A DNA stretch of 7,424 bases from an uncultured Holophagales bacterium (lineage in GTDB: Bacteria > Acidobacteriota > Thermoanaerobaculia > UBA5066). The stretch spans positions 1 to 7,424 of the forward strand of contig CALMDF010000276.1 in NCBI GenBank assembly GCA_937864895.1, written 5' to 3'. This document shows, one piece after another, positions 1 through 6,124 of the stretch. The notes under the pieces were generated by a model. The model searched no databases. It was not told where the DNA came from and saw only the letters and a program-made list of their open reading frames with translations. Every line of letters begins with the position of its first letter. Within the stretch, counting starts at the first letter, position 1. The position numbers were made by a program, and so were the translations under genes.

Positions 1-302
1 GGCCCGTTGCTCGCGGCCGAGGCCAGGACGAGGACCGGCAGCGAGGGCCAGCGCCTCTTGATCTCGCGCAGGGCCGAGAGCCCGTCCATCCCGGGCATCT
101 GGATGTCGAGCGTGACGATGTCCGGGGCCAGCGTGGCGCACATCCGGACCGCCTCGAGGCCGTCGCCGGCCTCCCCGGCGACCGCGAGGCCGGGCCGCGC
201 CTCGAAGACCCTGCGGAGCGCCTTCCTCACGAAGGTCGAGTCGTCGACGACGAGGATCCGCGCGTCTCGCCCCGCCGGCACGGGACCTTTTCCCCCCGTC
301 AT
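1..302 (-). CDS. cheB: Probable CheB protein-glutamate methylesterase, N-terminal receiver domain (partial)
   Basis: Only the first 100 codons are inside the window; the rest continues past the left edge. The visible part is a response-regulator receiver domain: ILVVDD at residues 16-21 with the acidic pair D20/D21, phospho-acceptor D66 in TLDIQMPGMDG (64-74), and strand beta-4 VLVLAS ending in the conserved Ser95. The wording PDIVTLDIxMPGMDGL followed by ALREI is typical of CheB rather than CheY. CheB is a cytoplasmic enzyme that hydrolyses receptor methyl-esters (and deamidates glutamine) once CheA phosphorylates its receiver. The catalytic Ser/His/Asp domain should lie just outside and is not seen, so a free-standing or hybrid response regulator remains possible. 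The ATG at 302-300 is chosen because GGAG precedes it by 5 bases. It lies 19 bases after the cheR stop, which supports the CheB call through the usual cheR-cheB pairing. Confidence 0.8.
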   Translation of the reverse strand, partial: MTGGKGPVPAGRDARILVVDDSTFVRKALRRVFEARPGLAVAGEAGDGLEAVRMCATLAPDIVTLDIQMPGMDGLSALREIKRRWPSLPVLVLASAASNG

Positions 303-321
303 GGCCGCTCCGGGCGCCGTG

Positions 322-1203
322 TCACGCGCTCTCCTTGACGTAGAAGATGAAGTCCGTGGCCCGCTCGGGCCGGAAGAGCCGGGTCCGGCCCAGGAGCGAC
401 TCGGAGTGCCCCAGGAAAAGAGGGGCGCCCTGCCCGAGGGAGCGGTGGAACAGGGAGCACGCCCGCTGCATCGTCGCCTCGTTGAAGTAGATGAGGACGT
501 TCCGGCAGAAGACCGCGTCGAAGTGCCCGTCGGGGAAGGCGTCCGGGAGCTCCATCAGGTTCAGGACCCGGAACCTCACCGGCGTTCTCAGCCACGCCTT
601 CACCCGGAGGCGGCCGTCCGTCGCCGTCCCCCCGAAGTAGCGTTCCTTCGCTTCGGCCGACGTGGCCCGGAAGGAGTGCCCCTCGTACTCGGCCTGCTCC
701 GCCTGCCGGATGCGGCTCGGGTTCAGGTCTATGGCGTGGATCTCCACCGGGCGGCCCAGGCAGCGGAACTGGTTCTCGTGCTGGACGATCGCCAGCGTGT
801 AGGCCTCCTCGCCCGAGGAGCACCCCGCCGAGAGGACGCGCACGGGCTCTCCCGTCGGCCGGCTCCTGACCTGCCGGGGCATTACCTCGGCGAAGTACCA
901 GTCGAGCTGGTAGCGCTCCCGGAAGAAGTAGGTCTCGTTGTTCGTCAGGGCCTCGACGAGGTACGGAAGCTCCTCGCCGGCGCGCGGGGAGAGGACGAGG
1001 AACCGGTAGTACTCGAGGAAGGAGGTCATCGCCCGGGCCTCGAGCCGTTCCTTCAGCCGGAAGCGGACCCGGTCGCGCTGCGCCTCGAAGACGTCCAGGC
1101 CGAACCGGTCGCGCACGAATCCCGAGAAGAGGCGGCACTCCTCGTCGGTCATCGGCGGAATGCCGGTCGACCGGTGCGCGAACGCGGCGCCCCCCCCCTC
1201 CAC
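322..1203 (-). CDS. cheR: CheR chemotaxis protein methyltransferase
   Basis: A 293-residue SAM-dependent O-methyltransferase that adds methyl groups to receptor glutamates during adaptation. The N-terminal helical domain covers about residues 19-85 and is followed by the signature TNNETYFFRE (87-96). The Rossmann-like domain carries the SAM motif AGCSSGEEAYT (126-136), the ribose-binding acidic strand HAIDLN (156-161), CRNVLIYF (233-240) and LFLGHSESL (262-270), all in the family order. Length is usual for CheR. The start taken is GTG at 1203-1201, because GAGGGG precedes it with good spacing and overlaps the stop of the upstream gene, 7 bases away. The alternative ATG at 1152-1150 (residue 18) would remove a glycine-rich tail outside the family domain, but no Shine-Dalgarno precedes it. 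A run of nine G follows the GTG codon closely. The beta-subdomain loop (about 189-201) looks shorter than in enterobacterial CheR, suggesting action without a pentapeptide tether. Confidence 0.95.
   Translation of the reverse strand: MEGGGAAFAHRSTGIPPMTDEECRLFSGFVRDRFGLDVFEAQRDRVRFRLKERLEARAMTSFLEYYRFLVLSPRAGEELPYLVEALTNNETYFFRERYQLDWYFAEVMPRQVRSRPTGEPVRVLSAGCSSGEEAYTLAIVQHENQFRCLGRPVEIHAIDLNPSRIRQAEQAEYEGHSFRATSAEAKERYFGGTATDGRLRVKAWLRTPVRFRVLNLMELPDAFPDGHFDAVFCRNVLIYFNEATMQRACSLFHRSLGQGAPLFLGHSESLLGRTRLFRPERATDFIFYVKESA
1190..1198 (-). repeat. Nine-base homopolymer (C9 on +, G9 in the cheR coding strand)
   Basis: Nine consecutive C on the plus strand read as G9 in the coding sense. The run starts three bases after the cheR GTG start and covers part of codons 2 to 5 (Glu-Gly-Gly-Gly). 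It is the longest mononucleotide run I found in the window. A change of one base would throw the GTG-initiated reading frame out of register. The ATG at 1152-1150 lies downstream of the run and would be unaffected. Confidence 0.95.
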
Positions 1204-1206
1204 GCG

Positions 1207-1212
1207 CCCCTC
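1207..1212 (-). promoter_or_regulatory. Shine-Dalgarno GAGGGG for cheR
   Basis: GAGGGG on the minus strand, formed partly from the TGA stop of the HEAT-repeat gene, sits 3 bases before the GTG at 1203; its GAGG core is 5 bases away. It decides the cheR start, since the internal ATG at 1152 is preceded by a C-rich, purine-poor stretch. The overlap of stop codon and ribosome-binding site suggests translational coupling between the two genes. Confidence 0.65.
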
Positions 1213-3238
1213 AGCTCCCCAGCTTCTCGAGGGCGCTCCGCGCCGTGCGGGCGACGACCTCTTCCGGGTCGCTCGTGAGCTTCTTCAGGACGGGGACCGC
1301 GTCCTCCGACCCGAGTTCGCCGAGCGCCCAGGCCGCCGTGTTCCGGAGGGCCCAGTCCTCCGCGCGCGCGAGCTTCAGGAAGGCCGGGAGGCGCCCCTCC
1401 CGGTGGTGCTTGGCCAGGGCCGCGGCGGCGGCGCGCCGCCGCTCGCGGTCGCGCCCGTGCAGCTCGGTCTCGAGGAAGCGGACCGCCGCCGGCGTCCCGA
1501 TCGCGCCGAGCGCCTCGATGATGGCGACCTTCTCGAGCGGGGCCGCCTTCGGGTGGAGCGCGATCAGGTCGGGCGCCGCCTCCCGGTGGCGCAGGCGGCC
1601 GAGCGCCCTGACGACGTAGTAGGCGCACTCGCGGTCGGTGCCGAGGCGCTCCCTGAGCCCGGGGCCGACCTCCGCGGCGTTCGCCGGGTGGGCGAGGCAC
1701 TCGATCGCGAGCGTCCGGATGCTCGGCTCGGGGTGGTCAAGGAGCGGCCGCAGGCGCGCGATCACCTCAGGGCCCGTCACCTCGCCGAGCGCCCTGAGAA
1801 GCCCGCGCAGGACTTCCGTGGGGGCCCCGGGGATCCGGGCGAGCCAGCGCCTCGTGAACGGCTCGCGATCGAGGCGCCTCGAGACCTCGACGTAGGCGAG
1901 GAGCTTTGCGCCCGGCTCGGTCTCGTCGACGAGACGGCCCAGGAGCTCGACGTCGGCGCCGCGGGCGAGGTAGGGGAGAGACTCGAGAGCCCGGGTCCGG
2001 ACCTCCTCGGACTCGTGGAACAGGAGGGGCAGGACCTTCTCGAAGGTCCCGGGCGGCTGCCGCCGCGCCAGGGCCCTCACAGCGCCCGCCAGGACGGACG
2101 GGTCAGGGTCCTCCAGCTCGGCCGTGATCAGCGCGTCCCCCCAGGGCTCGCTGCGCAGGCCCAGGACCCAGAGGGCGGCGGTCCTGACGCCCGGGCGGGG
2201 ATGGGCGGTGGCCGCGCGCAGGATCGTCTCGGCGCCCCGGGACTCCGGCAGCGAGCCGAGGAAGGCGACCGTCCCCGGCGCGAGCGCGGGCTGGTCGAGA
2301 TGCTCGACGAGACCCGGGTAGAGGGACTCGTCGCCGTAGGCCCTCACGAGCCGGTTCGCCGACGCCTTCAGGTCGGGGACGTCGGAGGCGAGGCACTCCC
2401 TGAGGTACCTGCGGAAGGGGTCCCCCTTCAGCGCGGCGGCGACCTCGGGGTCGCGGAGCCTGGGCGTCTCTGCGCCCGCCTTCTCGAGACACTGCCCGGC
2501 AGCGATCAGGTAGGAGTCCCTCTGCGGGTAGCGGTCCTCGCGGACGAGCTCGCGGCAGAGGGGCTCGACGGCGGAGGGGTCGCCGATGCGGCCGAGCGCC
2601 TCGAGCGCCGTCGTCCCGAGCGACTCGTCCCCGGTCAGCTTGAGGAGCTCGAGCGTGGCCCGGGTGTCGCCGATGCGCCCCAGGGAGAGGATCGCGGCGA
2701 ACCCCAGCCAGAGCTCCCCCTCGAGGAGCTGGAGGAGCGGCTCGACGGCGCGGCGGCACTTCAGGTCCCCGAGGCTCTCGACGGCGGCCTGGGCGATGTT
2801 CAGGTCCGGGTGCGAGATGAACTCGAGGAGGATCGGCGCGACCTCCTCCTCGGGCATCGCCCCGAGGATCTGCAGGGTGAAGAGGACGACGTCGGGGTCC
2901 TCGGAGACGGTGCCCTTCCTCAGCGCCGGGACCGCCGACGGCCCCTTCTGCTTCAGGGCGTCGATGCAGGCCGTCCGGAGGGCGGAGTTGGCCTCCACGG
3001 CGACGCCGTCGAGGAGGCGCGTGGCGGGGAGCTTGTGGGCCGCCAGCTGGATGGCCGCCTGGCGGGTGGCGGCGTCCCGGTCCTCGAGCGCCGCCCAGAT
3101 CAGGTCGTGGCCCGGCCGGCCGAGGCGCGCCGCGAGCTCGAGGCCGCGCCCCCTCACCAGCGGGTCGGAGTCGCGGCACCACTCCCGCGCCGTCGCGAGG
3201 CGTTGCGCTCCCGGGGTCCCCTTCGCCTTCATCGTCAT
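1211..3238 (-). CDS. HEAT-repeat (PBS-lyase HEAT-like) alpha-solenoid protein in the che operon
   Basis: A 675-residue protein built almost wholly of about 30-residue helical repeats. Recognisable second-helix patterns recur: DPLVRGRGLELAARLG (25-40), DAATRQAAIQLAAHK (55-69), HPDLNIAQAAVESLGDL (143-159), ESLGTTALEALGRIGD (205-220), PGVRTAALWVLGLRS (349-363), EEVRTRALESLPYLA (411-425), EPSIRTLAIECLAHP (504-518), WALRNTAAWALGELGS (629-644) and EEVVARTARSALEKLG (659-674). At least 15 units can be made out; roughly 221-345 and 426-500 are more degenerate. There is no signal peptide, membrane segment or catalytic motif, so it is probably a cytoplasmic protein-binding scaffold. HEAT solenoids of this family usually bind other proteins, and some assist chromophore lyases, but nothing here points to a pigment. 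ATG at 3238-3236 is chosen because GGGGAGAGG precedes it; a second in-frame ATG two codons later is equally possible. It lies 17 bases after the receptor gene and 7 before cheR, so a role in the same signalling pathway is inferred. Its partner is unknown. Confidence 0.9.
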   Translation of the reverse strand: MTMKAKGTPGAQRLATAREWCRDSDPLVRGRGLELAARLGRPGHDLIWAALEDRDAATRQAAIQLAAHKLPATRLLDGVAVEANSALRTACIDALKQKGPSAVPALRKGTVSEDPDVVLFTLQILGAMPEEEVAPILLEFISHPDLNIAQAAVESLGDLKCRRAVEPLLQLLEGELWLGFAAILSLGRIGDTRATLELLKLTGDESLGTTALEALGRIGDPSAVEPLCRELVREDRYPQRDSYLIAAGQCLEKAGAETPRLRDPEVAAALKGDPFRRYLRECLASDVPDLKASANRLVRAYGDESLYPGLVEHLDQPALAPGTVAFLGSLPESRGAETILRAATAHPRPGVRTAALWVLGLRSEPWGDALITAELEDPDPSVLAGAVRALARRQPPGTFEKVLPLLFHESEEVRTRALESLPYLARGADVELLGRLVDETEPGAKLLAYVEVSRRLDREPFTRRWLARIPGAPTEVLRGLLRALGEVTGPEVIARLRPLLDHPEPSIRTLAIECLAHPANAAEVGPGLRERLGTDRECAYYVVRALGRLRHREAAPDLIALHPKAAPLEKVAIIEALGAIGTPAAVRFLETELHGRDRERRRAAAAALAKHHREGRLPAFLKLARAEDWALRNTAAWALGELGSEDAVPVLKKLTSDPEEVVARTARSALEKLGS

Positions 3239-3245
3239 CCGCCCG

Positions 3246-3254
3246 CCTCTCCCC
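3246..3254 (-). promoter_or_regulatory. Shine-Dalgarno GGGGAGAGG for the HEAT-repeat gene
   Basis: GGGGAGAGG on the minus strand ends 7 bases before the ATG at 3238 and begins two bases after the receptor stop codon (3258-3256). It fixes the start of the HEAT-repeat gene. The reading frame stays open far upstream into the receptor gene, but only as out-of-frame, Arg/Pro-rich translation. Confidence 0.7.
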
Positions 3255-3255
3255 G

Positions 3256-5535
3256 TCAGACCCGGAACGTCTCGAGCTGCTGCCGGAGGCTCTCGGCCTC
3301 GTGGGCCAGGTCCGTGGACGCGCGCGTCAGCTCCTCGACGGCCGAGAGGTTCGCACGGGCCACGGAGGCGATCGTCTCCATGGCGCGGACGACCATGTCG
3401 CCCCCCTTCTTCTGCTCGATGGTGGCGTCGGCGACCTGCTGGGTCATGCTGTTCATGCTCGCGACCGCCTTCAGGATCTGGCTGCTGCTGGCGGCCTGCT
3501 CCTGCGCGGCGGTGGAGACCTGGCGGGAGACGTCGCTGATCCGCTCGGCCACCGACAGGACCTTCACGGCCCCGCTCGACTGCTCCTGCGTCAGGCGGTG
3601 GACCTCGGCAACCATCCCCGAGGCCTTCTGCACCGAGCCGAGGATGCTGCCGAGGACGTTCGCGGTCATGTCGACGGCGCTGTGGACGTCCTTCTGCATC
3701 CCGTCGATGACGCCCGCGATCTCCTCCGTGGCGCGCGCGGAGCGCTCGGCCAGCTTCTTCACCTCGTCCGCGACGACGGCGAAGCCGCGGCCGGCGTCGC
3801 CGGCCCGCGCGGCCTCGATGGCGGCGTTCAGGGCGAGGAGGTTCGTCTGGTCGGCGATCGCCTCGATGACCTTCACGATCTTTCCGACGCCCTGCGACTT
3901 CTCGCCGATGGAGCGGATCGTCCCCTGCAGGAGGCCGCCGCCGTCGTTCGCCTCGTCCACGGCGGTGCGGGAGACCTCGTCCACGGCCCGGACCCTGTCG
4001 TCGACCGTCTGGATCGCCGAGTTGATCTCCTGGAGCGTCCGGGTCGTCTCGTCGACGGCCTCGAGGAGGACCTCCGAGTTGCGGGCCGTTCTCTGGACGA
4101 GCGTCCCCATCTCCTGGATCGAGGCGGCCGTCTCGTCGACGTTCGCGGCGAGGGCCTGGGTGTTCTGGGCGACCGCGCTGATCTGCGCGGCCATCTCGAC
4201 GAGCGTGGACGAGGTCTCGTCCGAGGAGGCGGCCTGCGACTCGGCGCCGCGCTGGATGGACGAGGCCGAGGCGGAGATCTCCTCGGCCGAGATCGCGACC
4301 TGCTGCGAGGAGTCGCGCAGCTTCGAGAGGAGGTCGCGCAGCGTCGTCACCATCCGGACGAACGCGCGCCCGAAGGCGTCGCCGTCCCCGCGGAGGGCCG
4401 GCGTGGCCCTGAGGTCGCCGTCCGCGAGGCTGTCGGCCGCCTGGACCATCTCCCTGAGGTACGAGACCATCCCGCGCATCGCGCGGGAGAGCCGGCCGAT
4501 CTCGTCGCGCCGCCCGTCGTCGGGGACCTCCGCGAGCTCGCCGCGGGCGATCCCCTCGGCGACGTCGACGAGGGCGAGCAGCGGCCTGCCGACCGCGGCC
4601 GAGACCCGGATCGCGAGGACGACGACGGCCGCGACGGCGATCCCGAGCGCCACGAGGAACGACACGAAGAGCTCGTTCAGCGAGCGGAACGCCTCGCTCG
4701 TCTCCTGGCGGACGAAGACGAGGACCCGCTGGCCCGGGAAGATCGAGAATCCCTGCTCGGTGGCCCACCCGATCGCGTGCTCCTTCCCGGTCGCCGCGTC
4801 CTCCTGCGTCACGAAGCCGTGGTCCGACTTGAGGGCCGCCTGGAACGCCTTCTGCTTCGAGAGGTTCGACTTCAGGACGGCCGCGGCGTCTTTCGAGCAG
4901 AGGACGAGGCCGCTCTTGCGGTCCACGACGAGGATCTCGCCCGTCTTGCCGAAGGTCTCCTTCTTCGCGAGGTTCTCGGTGAAGAGGGCGCCGTAGTCGA
5001 CGCGGGCGCAGAGGACGCCGAGGGCCCGGCCCGAGCCCCCCTCTTCGACGCGCCAGGCGAACGCCACGACGGGCCCCCCGACCCTCTCGTCGAGGTAGAC
5101 GGACGGCGAGAAGTAGGGGTCCCCCCCCTGACCTTCGAGGAACCACTCCGCTTCCGCCTCGTTCGCGCCGAGGAAGACGGGGTCGGACGCCGCGACGACG
5201 CGGCCGGTCGTGTCCGCGAAGACGATCGAGGTGTAGACGGGCGAGCGGTTGCTCACGAAGTTCGCGAGGACCGCGCTTCGCTGCTCGCCGGTGCTCTTCG
5301 AGGAGGCGACGACCGGGTTCTCGGCGAAGTCGACGATGTCGGCGTACCGCTCGAAGAGGTTCCGGGAGATCTTGTCGGCCGTCGACATCGCCCGGTCGCG
5401 GAAGTCGTTCCCGACGAGCTCGCGCATCGAGGACCGGCTGTGGAAGTGGCTGAAGATGCCGAAGCCCGCGAGCGGGACGATCGCCAGCAGGAACCAGACC
5501 ACGAGACGTGAACGAAGGCTCTGAAACCCTCTCAC
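3256..5535 (-). CDS. Methyl-accepting chemotaxis protein with dCache-like sensor, HAMP and signalling domain
   Basis: A 759-residue transmembrane chemoreceptor. After a short basic N-terminus (RSRL), the first membrane segment is at about 11-29. Residues about 32-288 form an extracytoplasmic double-PAS (dCache-like) domain, with [10 protein letters not shown] (141-150), PVVAFAWRV (155-163), [11 protein letters not shown] (171-181) and [10 protein letters not shown] (196-205). The second segment is at about 289-311. HAMP follows (about 315-365), then a second HAMP-like stretch (about 362-412), then a long coiled-coil signalling domain. The hairpin tip is canonical: [20 protein letters not shown] (560-579) and [16 protein letters not shown] (582-597), the site where CheA and CheW dock. 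[10 protein letters not shown] (674-683) fits the methylation consensus, and E440 and E468 are further candidates. The C-terminus (LETFRV) has no flexible tail with an NWETF pentapeptide. The ligand is unknown. The aromatic/Arg pattern of amino-acid-binding dCache domains seems incomplete, with Ala at 129 two residues before W131 where Arg is expected. The start is GTG at 5535, with GGAG 9 bases upstream, 31 bases after cheW. Confidence 0.95.
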   Translation of the reverse strand: MRGFQSLRSRLVVWFLLAIVPLAGFGIFSHFHSRSSMRELVGNDFRDRAMSTADKISRNLFERYADIVDFAENPVVASSKSTGEQRSAVLANFVSNRSPVYTSIVFADTTGRVVAASDPVFLGANEAEAEWFLEGQGGDPYFSPSVYLDERVGGPVVAFAWRVEEGGSGRALGVLCARVDYGALFTENLAKKETFGKTGEILVVDRKSGLVLCSKDAAAVLKSNLSKQKAFQAALKSDHGFVTQEDAATGKEHAIGWATEQGFSIFPGQRVLVFVRQETSEAFRSLNELFVSFLVALGIAVAAVVVLAIRVSAAVGRPLLALVDVAEGIARGELAEVPDDGRRDEIGRLSRAMRGMVSYLREMVQAADSLADGDLRATPALRGDGDAFGRAFVRMVTTLRDLLSKLRDSSQQVAISAEEISASASSIQRGAESQAASSDETSSTLVEMAAQISAVAQNTQALAANVDETAASIQEMGTLVQRTARNSEVLLEAVDETTRTLQEINSAIQTVDDRVRAVDEVSRTAVDEANDGGGLLQGTIRSIGEKSQGVGKIVKVIEAIADQTNLLALNAAIEAARAGDAGRGFAVVADEVKKLAERSARATEEIAGVIDGMQKDVHSAVDMTANVLGSILGSVQKASGMVAEVHRLTQEQSSGAVKVLSVAERISDVSRQVSTAAQEQAASSSQILKAVASMNSMTQQVADATIEQKKGGDMVVRAMETIASVARANLSAVEELTRASTDLAHEAESLRQQLETFRV
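5121..5128 (-). repeat. Eight-base homopolymer (C8 on +, G8 in the receptor coding strand)
   Basis: Eight consecutive C on the plus strand read as G8 in the coding sense. The run spans from the last base of Gln136 through Gly137-Gly138 to the first base of Asp139 in the receptor's sensor domain. It is the second longest mononucleotide run seen. The frame is intact here, because the dCache-like pattern continues correctly on both sides. Confidence 0.95.
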
Positions 5536-5555
5536 GCCCGCTCTCTCCGCGTCAT
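5532..5555 (-). other. Seven-codon upstream ORF overlapping the receptor start (leader peptide or frameshift remnant)
   Basis: ATG at 5555-5553 opens the reading MTRRERA and then TGA at 5534-5532. That TGA overlaps the receptor's GTG (5535-5533) in a GTGA arrangement. The ATG has the best ribosome-binding site in the window: AAGGAGGT, 4 bases upstream. Either this short ORF delivers ribosomes to the GTG by termination-reinitiation, or the receptor truly starts at this ATG and one base has been lost between it and codon 1. Adding a single base would join a basic N-terminal tail to the receptor, which would suit a protein with an N-terminal membrane segment. The sequence alone cannot decide between the two. 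Confidence 0.4.
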
Positions 5556-5559
5556 GGTG

Positions 5560-5567
5560 ACCTCCTT
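5560..5567 (-). promoter_or_regulatory. Perfect Shine-Dalgarno AAGGAGGT upstream of the receptor gene
   Basis: The minus strand reads AAGGAGGT, a full match to the anti-Shine-Dalgarno end of 16S rRNA. Its first A is the last base of the cheW stop codon (5569-5567). It lies 4 bases before ATG 5555 but 24 bases before the receptor's in-frame GTG 5535, which is too far to serve that codon directly. Confidence 0.85.
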
Positions 5568-6124
5568 CACGGTTTCACGACGAGCGTCTTTCCGGGGTCG
5601 AGGAGGATGAGGAGCCCCTCGGGCCTCCTTGCCACCCCGACCACGTAGTCCGTCCGCGCGGTGACCACCTCGGCCGGCGGCGGCTGAATCTCCGGGACCC
5701 TGACCTTCGCCACCCGCGTGACGCGGTCGACGAGCAGCCCGAGCGCGCGCTCCCCGACCTCGAGGACGACGATCCTCGCGTCCGGGCCGGGGTCGAGCGG
5801 CGGCAGCCCGATCCGGGTCCTGATCTCGACGACGGGGAGGATGCTCCCGCGCACGTTCGTCACCCCCCGGATGTGGGGCGGGGCCTGCGGGACCCGCGTC
5901 ACCTCGCCGACGCGGAGGACTTCCCTCACGCTCTCCACCGGCAGGCCGAACTCCTCGCGGTCGATCATGAAGGCGACGTACGTCCTCTCCTCGACCGCCT
6001 CCGCGGCGGAACGGCCCCGCTGGCCGTCCGACACCCAGTCCGCGAAGGCGAGGAGGTCGACGGTGCCGTCGGCGGAAGTGGTCCCCACGGGCGCCGCGCC
6101 CGGGACTCCGGAATCCGGTCTCAT
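5567..6124 (-). CDS. cheW: CheW chemotaxis coupling protein
   Basis: A 185-residue adaptor that links receptors to the kinase CheA by binding both the receptor tip and the CheA P5 domain. The CheW beta-barrel domain spans about residues 46-183: [19 protein letters not shown] (48-66), then [17 protein letters not shown] (66-82), the hallmark [16 protein letters not shown] (87-102) with the conserved Arg92, ALGLLVDRV (127-135) and [11 protein letters not shown] (171-181). About 45 residues precede the domain, which is longer than a minimal CheW of about 150-160. This extension is Gly/Ala/Ser-rich and contains a possible short helix around [13 protein letters not shown] (22-34). The ATG at 6124-6122 is well supported: GGGAG stands 8 bases upstream, and the codon overlaps the cheA stop as ATGA, so the two proteins are probably made by coupled translation. 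The next methionine (residue 53) would cut into the domain. Confidence 0.95.
   Translation of the reverse strand: MRPDSGVPGAAPVGTTSADGTVDLLAFADWVSDGQRGRSAAEAVEERTYVAFMIDREEFGLPVESVREVLRVGEVTRVPQAPPHIRGVTNVRGSILPVVEIRTRIGLPPLDPGPDARIVVLEVGERALGLLVDRVTRVAKVRVPEIQPPPAEVVTARTDYVVGVARRPEGLLILLDPGKTLVVKP

Noticed and set aside
1150..1152. ATG as the true start of cheR
   Set aside because: No ribosome-binding site precedes it, while the upstream GTG has GAGGGG at good spacing and tight operon spacing. It is kept as an alternative because the 17 extra residues lie outside the family domain.
1425..1442. 18-base perfect GC palindrome (centre CGCG) that could be read as a hairpin
   Set aside because: It lies in the middle of the HEAT gene, encodes an Arg/Ala-rich helix (about residues 600-606), has no following T tract and is expected by chance in GCG/GCC-rich codons.
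1211..3238. HEAT protein as a phycobilin lyase
   Set aside because: The repeat type is shared with PBS lyases, but there is no phycobiliprotein gene or pigment context in the window. The che operon setting points to a scaffold role instead.
3256..3273. Receptor C-terminus LETFRV resembling an NWETF tether
   Set aside because: The Trp is absent, two residues follow the Phe, and the stretch continues the coiled-coil heptads without a flexible linker, so it is more simply the end of the signalling helix.
1160..4996. Plus-strand open frame of more than 1,200 codons opposite the cheR start, HEAT and receptor genes; similar long frames at 7-1278 and 3301-5511
   Set aside because: Their translations are Arg/Pro/Gly/Ala-rich with no recognisable domains and lie opposite genes with clear family motifs. 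Very high GC makes stops rare in antisense frames, so these are shadows.
3239..5146. N-terminal extension of the HEAT-repeat frame upstream into the receptor gene (would give 1,311 residues)
   Set aside because: The extra 636 residues are out-of-frame, Arg-rich translation of the receptor. HEAT repeats begin right after the ATG at 3238, which has its own Shine-Dalgarno.
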